Positions 8,506 through 19,891 of a DNA stretch of 64,000 nt are shown piece by piece (position 1 is the first letter of the stretch; each line of letters starts with the position of its first letter). The notes under the pieces were generated by a model that ran no database searches, was not told the DNA's origin, and worked only from the letters and a program-made list of their open reading frames with translations. The translations under genes and the position numbers were made by a program. This DNA is from Pseudoalteromonas sp. NC201 (lineage in GTDB: Bacteria > Pseudomonadota > Gammaproteobacteria > Enterobacterales > Alteromonadaceae): the NCBI RefSeq assembly GCF_002850255.1, contig NZ_CP022523.1:124001-188000 (forward strand). Direction: 5' to 3'.

Positions 8506-10590
8506 ATGAAAATTGCGTTAGTGGGCAACCCGAACTGCGGGAAAACCACATTATTTAACCGCCTGACCGGCTCTAAACAAAAAGTAGGGAATTGGCCAGG
8601 GGTAACTGTCGAGAAAAAATTCGGCTATTTTGCTTTAGAAAACACAAACGTAGAATTGGTAGATTTGCCCGGCTTATATAGCATGGAGCAAATTGAGCCA
8701 AGCCAAGATGAGCAAATCGCGTGTGACTTCCTAAAGCAAAATGAAGCTGACGTCATCATTAACATCGTGGATGCCGCAAACTTACAGCGAAATCTAGTAT
8801 TAACTTCCCAGCTGAAAGAATTAGGCAAACCTATTCTCGTTGTTGCAAATATGGTTGATGTCGCAACACAGCGTGGGAGAACGTTAGATTTAAAAAGACT
8901 CTCTGAACAGTTAGGGTTACCTGTAGTGCCATTCCACGGTGCTAAAGGTACAGGGCAAGAAGCGTTGTTGGAACAACTCGCACAGATCACGCGTTTTCCA
9001 AAAGCACCTGAGACGGCAAACACCGAGAGTGCCAGCAGCGATCCCCTCGAAAAAGCGGTTGCTCGTCACCAAGCAGTGAAAAAATTGGCTGATGGCGTAA
9101 GTATCATTACGCCAAAACGTGCAGATACGACAGAAACGCTTGATAAAATCGTGCTCAACCGCTGGCTTGGTGTACCTATTTTCTTAGCCATGATGTATTT
9201 AATGTTTACCATTGCGGTTAATGTTGGTGCTGTATTTATCGACTTTTTTGACATCGCCGTGGGCGCCTTACTTATCGATGGTGTAAAAATCTTGCTGGCA
9301 GATATTGGCGCACCTCAATGGCTAGGTGTGTTATTGGCTGCTGGTTTTGGTGCGGGTATTCAATTAGTGGCGACCTTCATCCCTGTTATTGCGGTGCTGT
9401 ATCTGTGCTTATCTATTTTGGAAGACAGTGGTTATCTTTCTCGGGCCGCGTTTGTTATTGACCGTTTGATGTCATCCATTGGTCTACCGGGCAATGCTTT
9501 TGTACCTTTGATCGTTGGATTCGGCTGTAATGTGCCTGCGGTTATGGCGTCAAGAACGATGGGTCGAGAGTCCGATAGATTACTGACGATTATTATGGCG
9601 CCATTTATGTCCTGCGGCGCACGTTTGACGGTATATGCGTTATTTGCAGCGGCTTTCTTTCCAACGAACGGAGCCAATGTTGTTTTTGGTCTGTATTTGC
9701 TTGGCATAGTGGTCGCGGTAGGTTCTGGCTTTTTATTTAGAAAGCAAGTATTCAAAACGCAAAAATTACCCTCGTTTACCGAGATGCCAGCGTATCATAT
9801 GCCAATTTGGCGCAATATATTCATTACCACTTGGCAGCGTCTGAGCGGCTTTATCAAACGTGCTGGCAAAACAATTGTCATGGTGGTTATTTTACTCAGT
9901 GCATTAAACTCGGTTGGTACCGACGGTTCGTTTGGCAATGAGAATACAGATAAGTCACTTTTGGCGAAGGCTGCACAAGTGGTCACGCCAATCTTTGAGC
10001 CAATTGGGTTAAAAGAGGAAAACTGGCCTGCTACGGTTGGTGTTGTGACTGGTATGTTTGCCAAAGAAGCCATCGTCGGTACTTTAGATGCGCTTTATAC
10101 CGGTGCCGAAGAGGAAGGTGGAGAGTTTTCATTGTTGGCTTCGTTAAAAGAAGCGTTGATGACCATAGTAGACAATAGTAAAGATCTTATCGCAAACCTT
10201 GGTGATCCACTAGGACTTAACGAATTAGAGTCAGGCGCTGAAAGTGGCACTGCGCTACTTACGGCAATGGCTGCGAAATTTAATGGTCAAATCGGTGCAT
10301 TTAGTTATCTTGTCTTTATCTTACTTTATACCCCTTGTGTAGCGGTATTAGGTGCAATTAAACGTGAATCTGGCGGTAAGTGGATGTGGCTTGTTATTGG
10401 CTGGACGACTTCAATTGCTTATATTATGGCGACTTTAGTTTACCAAGCTAGTCAGTTAAGCACCTCGCCAACGAGTGCTTCGCTTTGGATTATAGCGATG
10501 TTGTTGTTTGGATTTACATGGTGGAAAGGATTATCCAGACTGGGTAATAAACTTAACCAACCACCAACCTATCAGATAAATTTAGGTTAG
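8506..10590 (+). CDS. feoB: FeoB, ferrous iron transporter
   Basis: This is the inner-membrane Fe2+ permease with a cytoplasmic G domain. The G1 motif GNPNCGKTT is at residues 7-15, followed by the switch GNWPGVTVE, G3 DLPG and G4 NMVD near residue 120. A helical spacer and then a membrane domain from about residue 215 contain the two Gate repeats, with GFGCNVPAVMASR and TPCVAVLGAIKRE. At 694 residues it is shorter than the E. coli protein but within the family range. It is followed by a strong terminator, which ends the feoAB operon. Confidence 0.95.
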   Translation: MKIALVGNPNCGKTTLFNRLTGSKQKVGNWPGVTVEKKFGYFALENTNVELVDLPGLYSMEQIEPSQDEQIACDFLKQNEADVIINIVDAANLQRNLVLTSQLKELGKPILVVANMVDVATQRGRTLDLKRLSEQLGLPVVPFHGAKGTGQEALLEQLAQITRFPKAPETANTESASSDPLEKAVARHQAVKKLADGVSIITPKRADTTETLDKIVLNRWLGVPIFLAMMYLMFTIAVNVGAVFIDFFDIAVGALLIDGVKILLADIGAPQWLGVLLAAGFGAGIQLVATFIPVIAVLYLCLSILEDSGYLSRAAFVIDRLMSSIGLPGNAFVPLIVGFGCNVPAVMASRTMGRESDRLLTIIMAPFMSCGARLTVYALFAAAFFPTNGANVVFGLYLLGIVVAVGSGFLFRKQVFKTQKLPSFTEMPAYHMPIWRNIFITTWQRLSGFIKRAGKTIVMVVILLSALNSVGTDGSFGNENTDKSLLAKAAQVVTPIFEPIGLKEENWPATVGVVTGMFAKEAIVGTLDALYTGAEEEGGEFSLLASLKEALMTIVDNSKDLIANLGDPLGLNELESGAESGTALLTAMAAKFNGQIGAFSYLVFILLYTPCVAVLGAIKRESGGKWMWLVIGWTTSIAYIMATLVYQASQLSTSPTSASLWIIAMLLFGFTWWKGLSRLGNKLNQPPTYQINLG

Positions 10591-10615
10591 TTATTCAAAA
10601 GCTTGGTTAATTGAG

Positions 10616-10638
10616 CGGCGCTTAGAGCGCCGTTTTTT
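10616..10638 (+). terminator. Intrinsic terminator of feoAB
   Basis: CGGCGCT (10616-10622) and AGCGCCG (10626-10632) form a perfect 7-bp GC-rich stem with a TAG loop, followed directly by six T. Confidence 0.9.
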
Positions 10639-10655
10639 ATGTTTTGGTATCAAGC

Positions 10656-10760
10656 AAAAAAAAGCAGTGTTAACTGAGTCAACACTGCCAACAACTCTAA
10701 ATCAATCAAGGGGAGTCTTCGTAAAGGAGGTTACACCGCTTTATTGACGGAAGGGTGACG
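10656..10760 (-). ncRNA. Candidate small RNA with intrinsic terminator and anti-Shine-Dalgarno-like stretch
   Basis: On the minus strand a strong terminator lies here: GCAGTGTT and AACACTGC (10681-10688 and 10664-10671) form an 8-bp stem followed by eight T (10663-10656). No minus-strand reading frame with an ATG precedes it, so a short untranslated RNA is the simplest explanation. The transcript would contain AACCTCCTTTAC (around 10722-10733) and ACTCCCC, both able to pair with ribosome sites and resembling the 16S rRNA 3' end. The 5' end is a guess, and I see only weak promoter elements near 10775-10800. Confidence 0.35.
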
Positions 10761-10857
10761 CAATAATGAAAGATTTATGACTGTGAAAATTTCACTTTGC
10801 TTCTTGCTAAAAATCGCTTAATTTTTAGCTCTATTCTTGCCGTTAACTGGGACAATA

Positions 10858-11286
10858 ATGATAACCACTGATACTCCTCTAATTTTACGCCATCTTGATA
10901 CTATCCATGCGCTGATCTCTAATTCTTATTGGGCAAAACAAATGCCTAAAGTATTGCTGGAAAAGGCCATTCAAAATAGCCTGAGCTTCATGTATTTGGA
11001 CGATGAAGGTGAGTTTCAGGGTTTTTGTCGCGTGATAACTGACTATGCCACCTTTGCCTATCTTGCCGACGTGATAGTTGATGAAAGTGCCAGAGGTAAA
11101 GGGGTAGGCAAAGCGATTGTTCAAGCCGTAGTTGAACATCCAGAGCTACAAGGCTTAAGGCGCTTTATGCTGGCAACTTTTGATGCGCATACTCTATATG
11201 AAAAATTCGGCTTTGCAGCGGTGCCAGATCCGAGCATTTTGATGCAGATCTGCCACCCCACTATATATTCGGATTTACAAGATTAA
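10858..11286 (+). CDS. GNAT-family N-acetyltransferase
   Basis: This is a 142-residue GNAT acyltransferase that would move an acetyl group from acetyl-CoA to an unknown amine. Motif A is visible as LADVIVDESARGKGVGKAIV (residues 65-84), with the ARGKGVG pyrophosphate loop, and YEKFGF is near the end. I chose the ATG at 10858 over the upstream TTG at 10837 because it gives the usual length and follows the weak ribosome site GGGACA. It stands alone between the feo terminator and the antiporter gene. The substrate cannot be told. Confidence 0.85.
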   Translation: MITTDTPLILRHLDTIHALISNSYWAKQMPKVLLEKAIQNSLSFMYLDDEGEFQGFCRVITDYATFAYLADVIVDESARGKGVGKAIVQAVVEHPELQGLRRFMLATFDAHTLYEKFGFAAVPDPSILMQICHPTIYSDLQD

Positions 11287-11391
11287 TTGCAGGATTTCGG
11301 TCATTTATATTTTGTTTTTTAGAACGAAGACTGGATAAATGCACTTACCCTGAACATAATAAAGACGATAACAATAACAGGTGTCTTTATT

Positions 11392-13245
11392 ATGTTACTG
11401 CTCGCGACTATCTATTTGGCTGCTGCGATATTGGCGGTGCCAATCGCTAAACGGCTAGGGCTTGGCTCTGTGCTTGGATACTTATTGGCAGGGATCCTAA
11501 TTGGTCCTCACCTTCTTCATCTTGTGGGGGAGCAAACTGACGTCATGCACTTTGCCGAGTTTGGTGTAGTGATGATGCTATTCTTAGTCGGGCTTGAGTT
11601 ACAGCCCAAAAGGCTCTGGACGATGCGCCGCTCTATAGTTGGTCTCGGTGGCTTACAAGTGGTTATAACAACAGCTGTACTCTATTTCGCGATTGATTTA
11701 GCGCTTGGTTTTTTGTGGCAGCAATCATTAGCCATCGCGTTAATGTTGGCACTGTCTTCTACCGCCATTGCACTGCAAACCTTAAATGAAAAAGGCTTAA
11801 TTAAACAATCTGGCGGTCAAAATGCGTTTTCGGTGTTGTTATTTCAAGATATAGCCGTGATCCCCATTCTCGCTATTATGCCGTTGTTAGCATTTAGTGA
11901 TTTGGCTGTGAGTGATGGCCACGGCAATTTATTACACGCTTTTCCGACTTATCTCCAAGTGATTATCTCTGTTTTTGTGATTTTGGCTATTATCGCTGCT
12001 GGGCATTATGTTGCCGCGCCATTATTTAGGTATATTGCCAGCACTCGAATGCGCGAACTATTTACCGTGGTGGCGCTATTTATCGTTATCGCAACCGCGT
12101 TATTGATGCAAAGCATTGGTTTATCCCCAGCGCTTGGAACATTTCTCGCGGGTGTTGTTCTCGCGGAAAGTGAATTTCGCCATGAATTAGAAGCCGATAT
12201 TGAACCGTTTAAAGGGTTACTTCTTGGCCTCTTTTTCATGACCGTCGGCGCATCAATCGACTTTTCCTTATTGGCGCAAAAATGGTTATTTATTTTAGCG
12301 TCAGTGGTGCTGTTAATGGGGTTAAAGGCGGTTATTTTATATTTGTTGGCAACGGCGTTTTCACTGCATAAGCGAGCGACATGGTTATTTACCGCAGCCC
12401 TGTGTCAAGGCGGTGAGTTCGCGTTTGTACTCCTTTCGGTTACTGGCAGTTTAGCAATCTTAACTCCAGATCAAGTCGCGTTAGTTACACTGGTTGTTGC
12501 GGTATCTATGCTCGGATCGCCCCTCATTTTTATTCTTTATGACAAAATAGTTGAACGCCAGGCCAATACTCCTCAAGAACAAGATAGCTTAGAGACGATG
12601 GAAGCGACACAAAACGTTATTGTGGTCGGCTACGGGCGTTTTGGCCAAGTGATAGGGCGTTTGCTTCATGCACAGGGTTATCATTTATCGATTTTGGATC
12701 ACAGCCCAAGCCAAATTGAATTACTCCGTCGCTTTGGCAATCAAGTGTTTTATGGCGATGGTGCTCGATTAGATTTACTCGAAGCCGCAGGGGCTCACGA
12801 GGCGCAAATGCTGGTCGTGGCGATTGATGAGCCAGATAAAACCCTCGAAATCGTCAGGTTGGCGCAGCAACATTTCCCTAACCTAAAACTTGTAGTTCGT
12901 GCGACCGACCGTCGCCATGCCTACCAACTGATAAAATTGGGTGTCACTGCGTTTGAGCGAGAAACCTTTGTCTCTGCTGTGAAGTTAGGTGAACAGGCGC
13001 TCAAGTTATTGGGCCATAGTGAAGAAGATGTTGCACGAGCGGGTTACCTCTTTACCAAACACGATGTTGAATCTATGCATATGCTCGCCGATGTGTGGGG
13101 AGACGATGAAAGCTATGGTATTGCGATCCGTCAGCGTATGGCTGACCTCAAACAGGTGTTGCAGGCGGACGAAAAAGCGCAAGAAGATCTTAATACCTGC
13201 CATGGTGAAGATTGTGAAAATAAACCATCAACCATTGAGCAATAA
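11392..13245 (+). CDS. CPA2 monovalent cation:proton antiporter (KefB/KefC type)
   Basis: This inner-membrane K+ or Na+/H+ antiporter has 617 residues. Residues 1-385 contain about 12 hydrophobic segments, with LGYLLAGILIGPHLL and the LFFMTVGASIDF segment typical of the family. Residues 405-520 form a RCK/TrkA-N Rossmann domain starting VIVVGYGRFGQVIG, as in glutathione-gated Kef channels. A short acidic tail follows with Cys near 603 and 608. AGGTGTC precedes the ATG. No KefF or KefG ancillary gene is adjacent. A LysR gene starts 25 bp after its stop, so they may be cotranscribed. Confidence 0.9.
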   Translation: MLLLATIYLAAAILAVPIAKRLGLGSVLGYLLAGILIGPHLLHLVGEQTDVMHFAEFGVVMMLFLVGLELQPKRLWTMRRSIVGLGGLQVVITTAVLYFAIDLALGFLWQQSLAIALMLALSSTAIALQTLNEKGLIKQSGGQNAFSVLLFQDIAVIPILAIMPLLAFSDLAVSDGHGNLLHAFPTYLQVIISVFVILAIIAAGHYVAAPLFRYIASTRMRELFTVVALFIVIATALLMQSIGLSPALGTFLAGVVLAESEFRHELEADIEPFKGLLLGLFFMTVGASIDFSLLAQKWLFILASVVLLMGLKAVILYLLATAFSLHKRATWLFTAALCQGGEFAFVLLSVTGSLAILTPDQVALVTLVVAVSMLGSPLIFILYDKIVERQANTPQEQDSLETMEATQNVIVVGYGRFGQVIGRLLHAQGYHLSILDHSPSQIELLRRFGNQVFYGDGARLDLLEAAGAHEAQMLVVAIDEPDKTLEIVRLAQQHFPNLKLVVRATDRRHAYQLIKLGVTAFERETFVSAVKLGEQALKLLGHSEEDVARAGYLFTKHDVESMHMLADVWGDDESYGIAIRQRMADLKQVLQADEKAQEDLNTCHGEDCENKPSTIEQ

Positions 13246-13270
13246 CGCATAAATATTAGGTTAAATCAGT

Positions 13271-14170
13271 ATGTTGAGAGTGACATTAGAACAGTGGCGA
13301 ATGTTTAGAGCCGTTGTTGAATATGGTGGTTTTAATCAAGCTGCCAAAGAAGTGCATAAAAGCCAGTCAAGTATCCACACTGCGGTCCATAAAATTGAGG
13401 AATGCCTTGGTGTTAAGCTTTTTAGAGTCGAAGGGCGAAGAACCCTGTTAACCGAAGCGGGTGAAATGATGCTGCGCCGTGCCAATTATCTCTTGGAAGA
13501 AGCGGCAAAAGTGGAAGCGGTAGGGCAGACGCTGGGCGAGGGAGTTGAGAGTCAATTGCGCATTGCGGTCGATGAAATTTTCCCACAGCAGGTACTCTAT
13601 AAGGTGCTAGAAAATACATCTGCACAATACCCTTTATTGCGTGTCGAGTTGGTCGAGTCAGTATTAACAGGCGCATCAGAACTTTTACAAAATACCGACG
13701 TAGATATCGCCATTTCTCCGGTTACTTTACAAGATGGGTTCAGTGAAGAGTTGTGCCAAATCGAGTTTGTTGCAGTGGCAAATCCCAATCACGCATTACA
13801 TCAATTTGGTCGCGCGCTTACATTCGAAGACTTAAAATCCCATCGTCAAATCGTAGTGAGAGATTCTGCAATCTCGCGTAAAAAAGATGAAGGATGGTTG
13901 GGGGCGCATCAACGTTGGACGGTGAGCCATATGACAACCTCGATAGATATGATAGCGCAAGGCTTAGGATTTGCTTGGTTACCTATTCCGGCTATTAAAA
14001 CGCAACTAGACTCTGGCGTCTTGAAACCACTACCACTTTCGCAACATAGTCAGCGTAAAGCACAGCTTCATCTTATTTTTAAAGATGGTGACAGGCTTGG
14101 GCCCGCCGCGCGCGCTTTTATTGGTGAGTTAAGATATCTGTGCATGCAGCTAGAAGATTCTGTTGAGTAG
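13271..14170 (+). CDS. LysR-family transcriptional regulator
   Basis: This 299-residue regulator has an N-terminal winged helix at residues 5-63 with FNQAAKEVHKSQSSIHTAVH as the helix-turn-helix, followed by LFRVEGRRTLLTEAG. A type 2 periplasmic-binding effector domain covers about 92-295. It lies 25 bp after the antiporter gene and 83 bp before a pirin gene in the same direction. The target genes may be the pirin and TauE/SafE genes downstream, which is inference from position. The effector is unknown. Confidence 0.92.
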   Translation: MLRVTLEQWRMFRAVVEYGGFNQAAKEVHKSQSSIHTAVHKIEECLGVKLFRVEGRRTLLTEAGEMMLRRANYLLEEAAKVEAVGQTLGEGVESQLRIAVDEIFPQQVLYKVLENTSAQYPLLRVELVESVLTGASELLQNTDVDIAISPVTLQDGFSEELCQIEFVAVANPNHALHQFGRALTFEDLKSHRQIVVRDSAISRKKDEGWLGAHQRWTVSHMTTSIDMIAQGLGFAWLPIPAIKTQLDSGVLKPLPLSQHSQRKAQLHLIFKDGDRLGPAARAFIGELRYLCMQLEDSVE

Positions 14171-14253
14171 AATGGTTGATATTAAATTATCAAATTTTAT
14201 TCGTTTCAAACAGGCAATAGACTAAGGTCATCAACATGCGTTTGGAGCGAAAC

Positions 14254-14943
14254 ATGCGATATATTCGAAAAGCACAAGATAGGGGTAAAGCAGATTTTGG
14301 CTGGTTGCAAAGCCAACATAGTTTCTCATTTGGTCGATATTATGATCCCGCCCACATGGGATTTGGTAATCTTAGGGTGATCAATGATGACACAGTACTT
14401 GGTGGTCATGGCTTTGATACTCATGGTCACCGAGATATGGAAATTATTTCCTATGTCATTGACGGTGAATTAGCACATCAAGATAGTATGGGTAATCAGT
14501 TTACTGTGGCGGCAGGTGAAGTTCAGAGAATGAGCGCCGGTAGTGGCATTCTTCATTCAGAATATAATGCTTCAAAGACAGCGCCTGCCCATTTTTTACA
14601 AATTTGGATAGAGCCAAAGCTTAAAGGCATAACCCCGAGTTATGAACAAATTCAAATCAAACAAAGTAGTGCACTTACGCCGATTGTTACGCCTACAGGC
14701 GTGGAGAGCACTCTGAGTATCAATGCTGACGCTGAAATACACCGATTGCAACTACATCAAGGTCAACAGATTGAGCTGAATGCGCACGCGCAAAAAGCCT
14801 ATTTGCACATTGTTGGCGGCGAAGCGACGCTCGATGGTGAGGCATTTCAGCAAGGCGATGGCATCGGTCTGATTGCTGGTGACAACATGCAGGTTACCGC
14901 AGTAACGGATGTTGAAGCGCTGTGGTTTTTATTACTTAACTAA
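14254..14943 (+). CDS. Pirin-family bicupin (YhhW-like)
   Basis: This is a 229-residue cytoplasmic bicupin related to E. coli YhhW, which has quercetin 2,3-dioxygenase activity in vitro. Metal ligands are visible as THGHRDME (two His) and HSEYN (His, Glu). The ATG at 14254 is preferred over 14236 because GGAG lies at 14244-14247 and MRYIRKAQDRG aligns with the start of YhhW. Position suggests control by the LysR gene upstream. The physiological substrate of this family is not settled. Confidence 0.88.
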   Translation: MRYIRKAQDRGKADFGWLQSQHSFSFGRYYDPAHMGFGNLRVINDDTVLGGHGFDTHGHRDMEIISYVIDGELAHQDSMGNQFTVAAGEVQRMSAGSGILHSEYNASKTAPAHFLQIWIEPKLKGITPSYEQIQIKQSSALTPIVTPTGVESTLSINADAEIHRLQLHQGQQIELNAHAQKAYLHIVGGEATLDGEAFQQGDGIGLIAGDNMQVTAVTDVEALWFLLLN

Positions 14944-14989
14944 GCAAATTGGTATTAAATTCAGCGCCTAAAATTAAAGGAATTGAAGA

Positions 14990-15727
14990 ATGACAGAACC
15001 AATTCAACTTGCAGTAATTGCCCTTGTCGTTCTGCTAAGTGGTATTTCAAAGTCTGGCTTTGCAGGCGCGTTAGGGGCGTTTTCTGTTCCAATTTTGATG
15101 ATGGTGTTGAATCCAAGGGACGCCATTGCGTTGATGCTTCCGTTACTTATCGTCGCGGATGTTTTTAGCCTGAAGAGCTATTGGCGCTTATGGAATGTGT
15201 CAGAATTAAAGCGGTTATTGCCAGGTACGCTAGTCGGGATAGCTTTAGCAACACTTTTTCTTCAAGGCGTCAGTGAGTTTTGGCTGACGGTTGTGATTGC
15301 AGCGATGAGTATAGTATTTGCGCTTAAAAGCTTACTGATTAAAAATACACCTGAAAGTGTTGGGCACTTGAGACTACTGGCCGCGAGCACCTCTACCGCG
15401 GCAGGTATCTCCACGACCTTAATTCATGCTGGCGGCCCACCACTCATGGTGTATTTTAACGCTCGAAAGTTGGAGCCAACGGCTTATATCGCGACGGTTG
15501 CGGTACTATTTGCGCTGATGAATGTGATTAAGTTGGCTACCTTCTCTGCAACTGGGTTGTTACAGTGGCAACATGTGCTGCTTGCTATCTGTTTTACACC
15601 TTTAGCGTTGCTCGGTAATAGACTCGGTGTGCACCTATCGAAACGCTTACCTAAAAAGCAATTTTTGCTGGTGATGAATGGACTACTGCTCATGCTTGGA
15701 CTGGTATTAATTGGTAAGTTGTTGTGA
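14990..15727 (+). CDS. TauE/SafE-family anion exporter
   Basis: This 245-residue inner-membrane protein has about 7-8 hydrophobic segments. It shows the family repeat start LSGISKSGFAGALG (residues 16-29) and the second-half motif STTLIHAGGPPLMVYF (about 141-156). Family members export sulfite, sulfoacetate or similar sulfur anions. AAAGGAATTG provides the ribosome site. It follows the pirin gene by 46 bp in the same direction. No sulfur metabolism gene is close, so the substrate is open. Confidence 0.88.
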   Translation: MTEPIQLAVIALVVLLSGISKSGFAGALGAFSVPILMMVLNPRDAIALMLPLLIVADVFSLKSYWRLWNVSELKRLLPGTLVGIALATLFLQGVSEFWLTVVIAAMSIVFALKSLLIKNTPESVGHLRLLAASTSTAAGISTTLIHAGGPPLMVYFNARKLEPTAYIATVAVLFALMNVIKLATFSATGLLQWQHVLLAICFTPLALLGNRLGVHLSKRLPKKQFLLVMNGLLLMLGLVLIGKLL

Positions 15728-15761
15728 CTGTGTAGGCTTACCAACATGCAGCAAAGTAAAT

Positions 15762-15785
15762 GCCCACAACATGTTGTGGGCATAG
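15762..15785. terminator. 24-bp perfect palindrome between convergent genes
   Basis: ATGCCCACAACA (15762-15773) is followed directly by its reverse complement. It lies between the ends of the TauE and hemerythrin genes and probably terminates both. There is no long T-run on either side. Confidence 0.5.
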
Positions 15786-15789
15786 AAAA

Positions 15790-16224
15790 CTATAGCTGTT
15801 CTTCCATCTCTTTTTGATACTCATCTGCAAGTTGCGACTTTTCACTTTTATCAAGTACCTTACCCGCTCGCTGGAAAAACGCTTGCTCTTCGTCAGCCAA
15901 GTGATGCTCAACTTTGTCTTTGAGGTTTTTCAATTTAGTTAGCCAACTAGGGTCGGAAAACTCCGTATTATCCAGTGCCTCAATTAACTCATCAATCTCA
16001 TGATGCTCGGCGATACCGTGGCGAGAGTCTTCGATCGTCATATCGCTTTCCATTAATGGGGCGTAAAAGTACCTTTCTTCTGCGATGGCATGCGCCTCTA
16101 GCGCGTCCTTCAACTCTTTATAGTACTTTTCGCGGACCTTTGAATCACCAGACGTTTCTGCCAACATGTTCAATAGGGCGCGTTGATGATCATGATCTTG
16201 CTTTATTGCATTAAAAATTTCCAT
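15790..16224 (-). CDS. Hemerythrin HHE-domain protein
   Basis: This is a 144-residue four-helix protein with a diiron site. The His/Glu ligands are spread as QDHDHQR (near residue 10), EAHAIAEERYFY (about 43-54), AEHHEIDEL (about 72-80) and VEHHLADEEQAFF (about 111-123). Such proteins bind oxygen or nitric oxide, or sense iron and redox state. It is cytoplasmic, with no signal peptide. A MITE sits directly upstream of its start (16242-16510), so its promoter may be within or altered by that element. Confidence 0.88.
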   Translation of the reverse strand: MEIFNAIKQDHDHQRALLNMLAETSGDSKVREKYYKELKDALEAHAIAEERYFYAPLMESDMTIEDSRHGIAEHHEIDELIEALDNTEFSDPSWLTKLKNLKDKVEHHLADEEQAFFQRAGKVLDKSEKSQLADEYQKEMEEQL

Positions 16225-16241
16225 GTAGATTACCTCTTATT

Positions 16242-16510
16242 CTAGGGCCTGTTGACCTTTCAAGTTTGTTTTTGCAGCAGTTTGATTGGTATTTATACAA
16301 GGCAGAGCCTGCGTAGCATAGTTATTCTATGTAAGTTAGGCGATAACACAGTAGAAATTCCAATCAAGCGCTGCCGTTTGGGTTCGCCTGAGTGCGCTTT
16401 GTTCATTGTTGCTCAACTTTTGCCTAGATTACTAGGCGGCAAGTCGAGCGTCGCGATCAAAACACACTCAGGAGAACAAAAATCAAACAGCAAAGGTCAA
16501 CAGGCCCTAG
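16242..16510. mobile_element. 269-bp MITE with 19-bp perfect terminal inverted repeats
   Basis: CTAGGGCCTGTTGACCTTT (16242-16260) recurs exactly inverted at 16492-16510. Inside is a second pair of inverted arms around GTTTGATTGG and CCAATCAAG, and a small hairpin CATAG-TTATT-CTATG. There is no transposase. The 87-codon open frame inside (16252-16515) is only a by-product. CTAG at each outer edge may be a target duplication, as seen with IS5-family elements, which would make this a non-autonomous IS5-type derivative. That family assignment is tentative. Confidence 0.75.
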
Positions 16511-17034
16511 TTTAAAACGTCTGCTTTGGTGCTGTTTTTAAAAAACGACATGAGTTTGCTTCGATGCGCCTCATTATTCGTTTTAATGATAAGCAGCCAC
16601 TTGCCCTCTGCGATTTTATTCATCACCGCCTGATTAAATGCATCTTTGTCTGGACGCAAAGAAATAAGGCCTGAAGCAAATAGCCCTAAAAATAAGCCGG
16701 GGCTTAATAAAGCGATAAACGTTAAGTAAGGATTAGCTTGTGTGAAAGCCGGTCCATAACTTACCAATAGTCCCGCGATTAGAAAGCCTAATATCACCCC
16801 CATGCTGCCAAGGTACAAATGCCAATTAAGCATGTTTTTGGCAAGGCGACTTTCGCTTTTAGGCTCAAGTTTTTTGTCGGCATCTTTGTCATACGGATTA
16901 ACCAGTTCTAGATGCTCATGTTGAACAAGGTGGCTGTTTAACAATTCATTTTGCAATTTTTCTGCGGCTGCTTTCCCTGTTAGAACGGCCCCAACTCTAT
17001 GATCTGTGTAGGATAATATTTCAAAAGTATCCAT
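16507..17034 (-). CDS. Small two-TM membrane protein, unknown function
   Basis: I do not recognise a named family for this 175-residue protein. The first 75 residues are soluble and begin MDTFEILSYTDHRVGAVLTG. Two membrane helices follow at about 74-95 and 103-122. A soluble C-terminal part (KWLLIIKTNNEAHRSKLMSFFK) resembles small-molecule-sensing general stress folds only loosely. AGGAGGAG precedes the ATG, so the gene is real. Its stop codon TAG (16507-16509) lies in the CTAG end of the MITE, so the insertion sits exactly at the gene end and may have set it. Confidence 0.75.
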   Translation of the reverse strand: MDTFEILSYTDHRVGAVLTGKAAAEKLQNELLNSHLVQHEHLELVNPYDKDADKKLEPKSESRLAKNMLNWHLYLGSMGVILGFLIAGLLVSYGPAFTQANPYLTFIALLSPGLFLGLFASGLISLRPDKDAFNQAVMNKIAEGKWLLIIKTNNEAHRSKLMSFFKNSTKADVLN

Positions 17035-19755
<2,721 letters not shown>

Positions 19756-19765
19756 GTAAAAGTTT

Positions 19766-19789
19766 AAAGGGAGCGCAAGCTCCCTTTTT
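19766..19789 (+). terminator. Intrinsic terminator of the M4 protease
   Basis: AAAGGGAGC (19766-19774) pairs perfectly with GCTCCCTTT (19779-19787) around a GCAA loop and runs into a T-tract. Confidence 0.88.
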
Positions 19790-19891
19790 ATTAGGCCCCA
19801 AAAAATCATAAATTTACCTCATTTGAATAATCCTTTTATTTTGCTCAGCGCTTAAATCATGTTGTTATTCAAATGAGTTGAGGATACAACA

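Noticed and set aside
8235..8549. Minus-strand 104-codon frame over feoA
   Set aside because: It is antisense to a well-supported feoA gene, and its product matches no known pattern.
14948..14964. AAATTGGTATTAAATTC resembling an end of the palindrome-ended repeat
   Set aside because: Only one short end is present, with no matching core or second end; it could be chance.
16252..16515. 87-codon open frame inside the MITE
   Set aside because: It lies wholly within the inverted-repeat element, has no ribosome site, and its codons follow the repeat arms.
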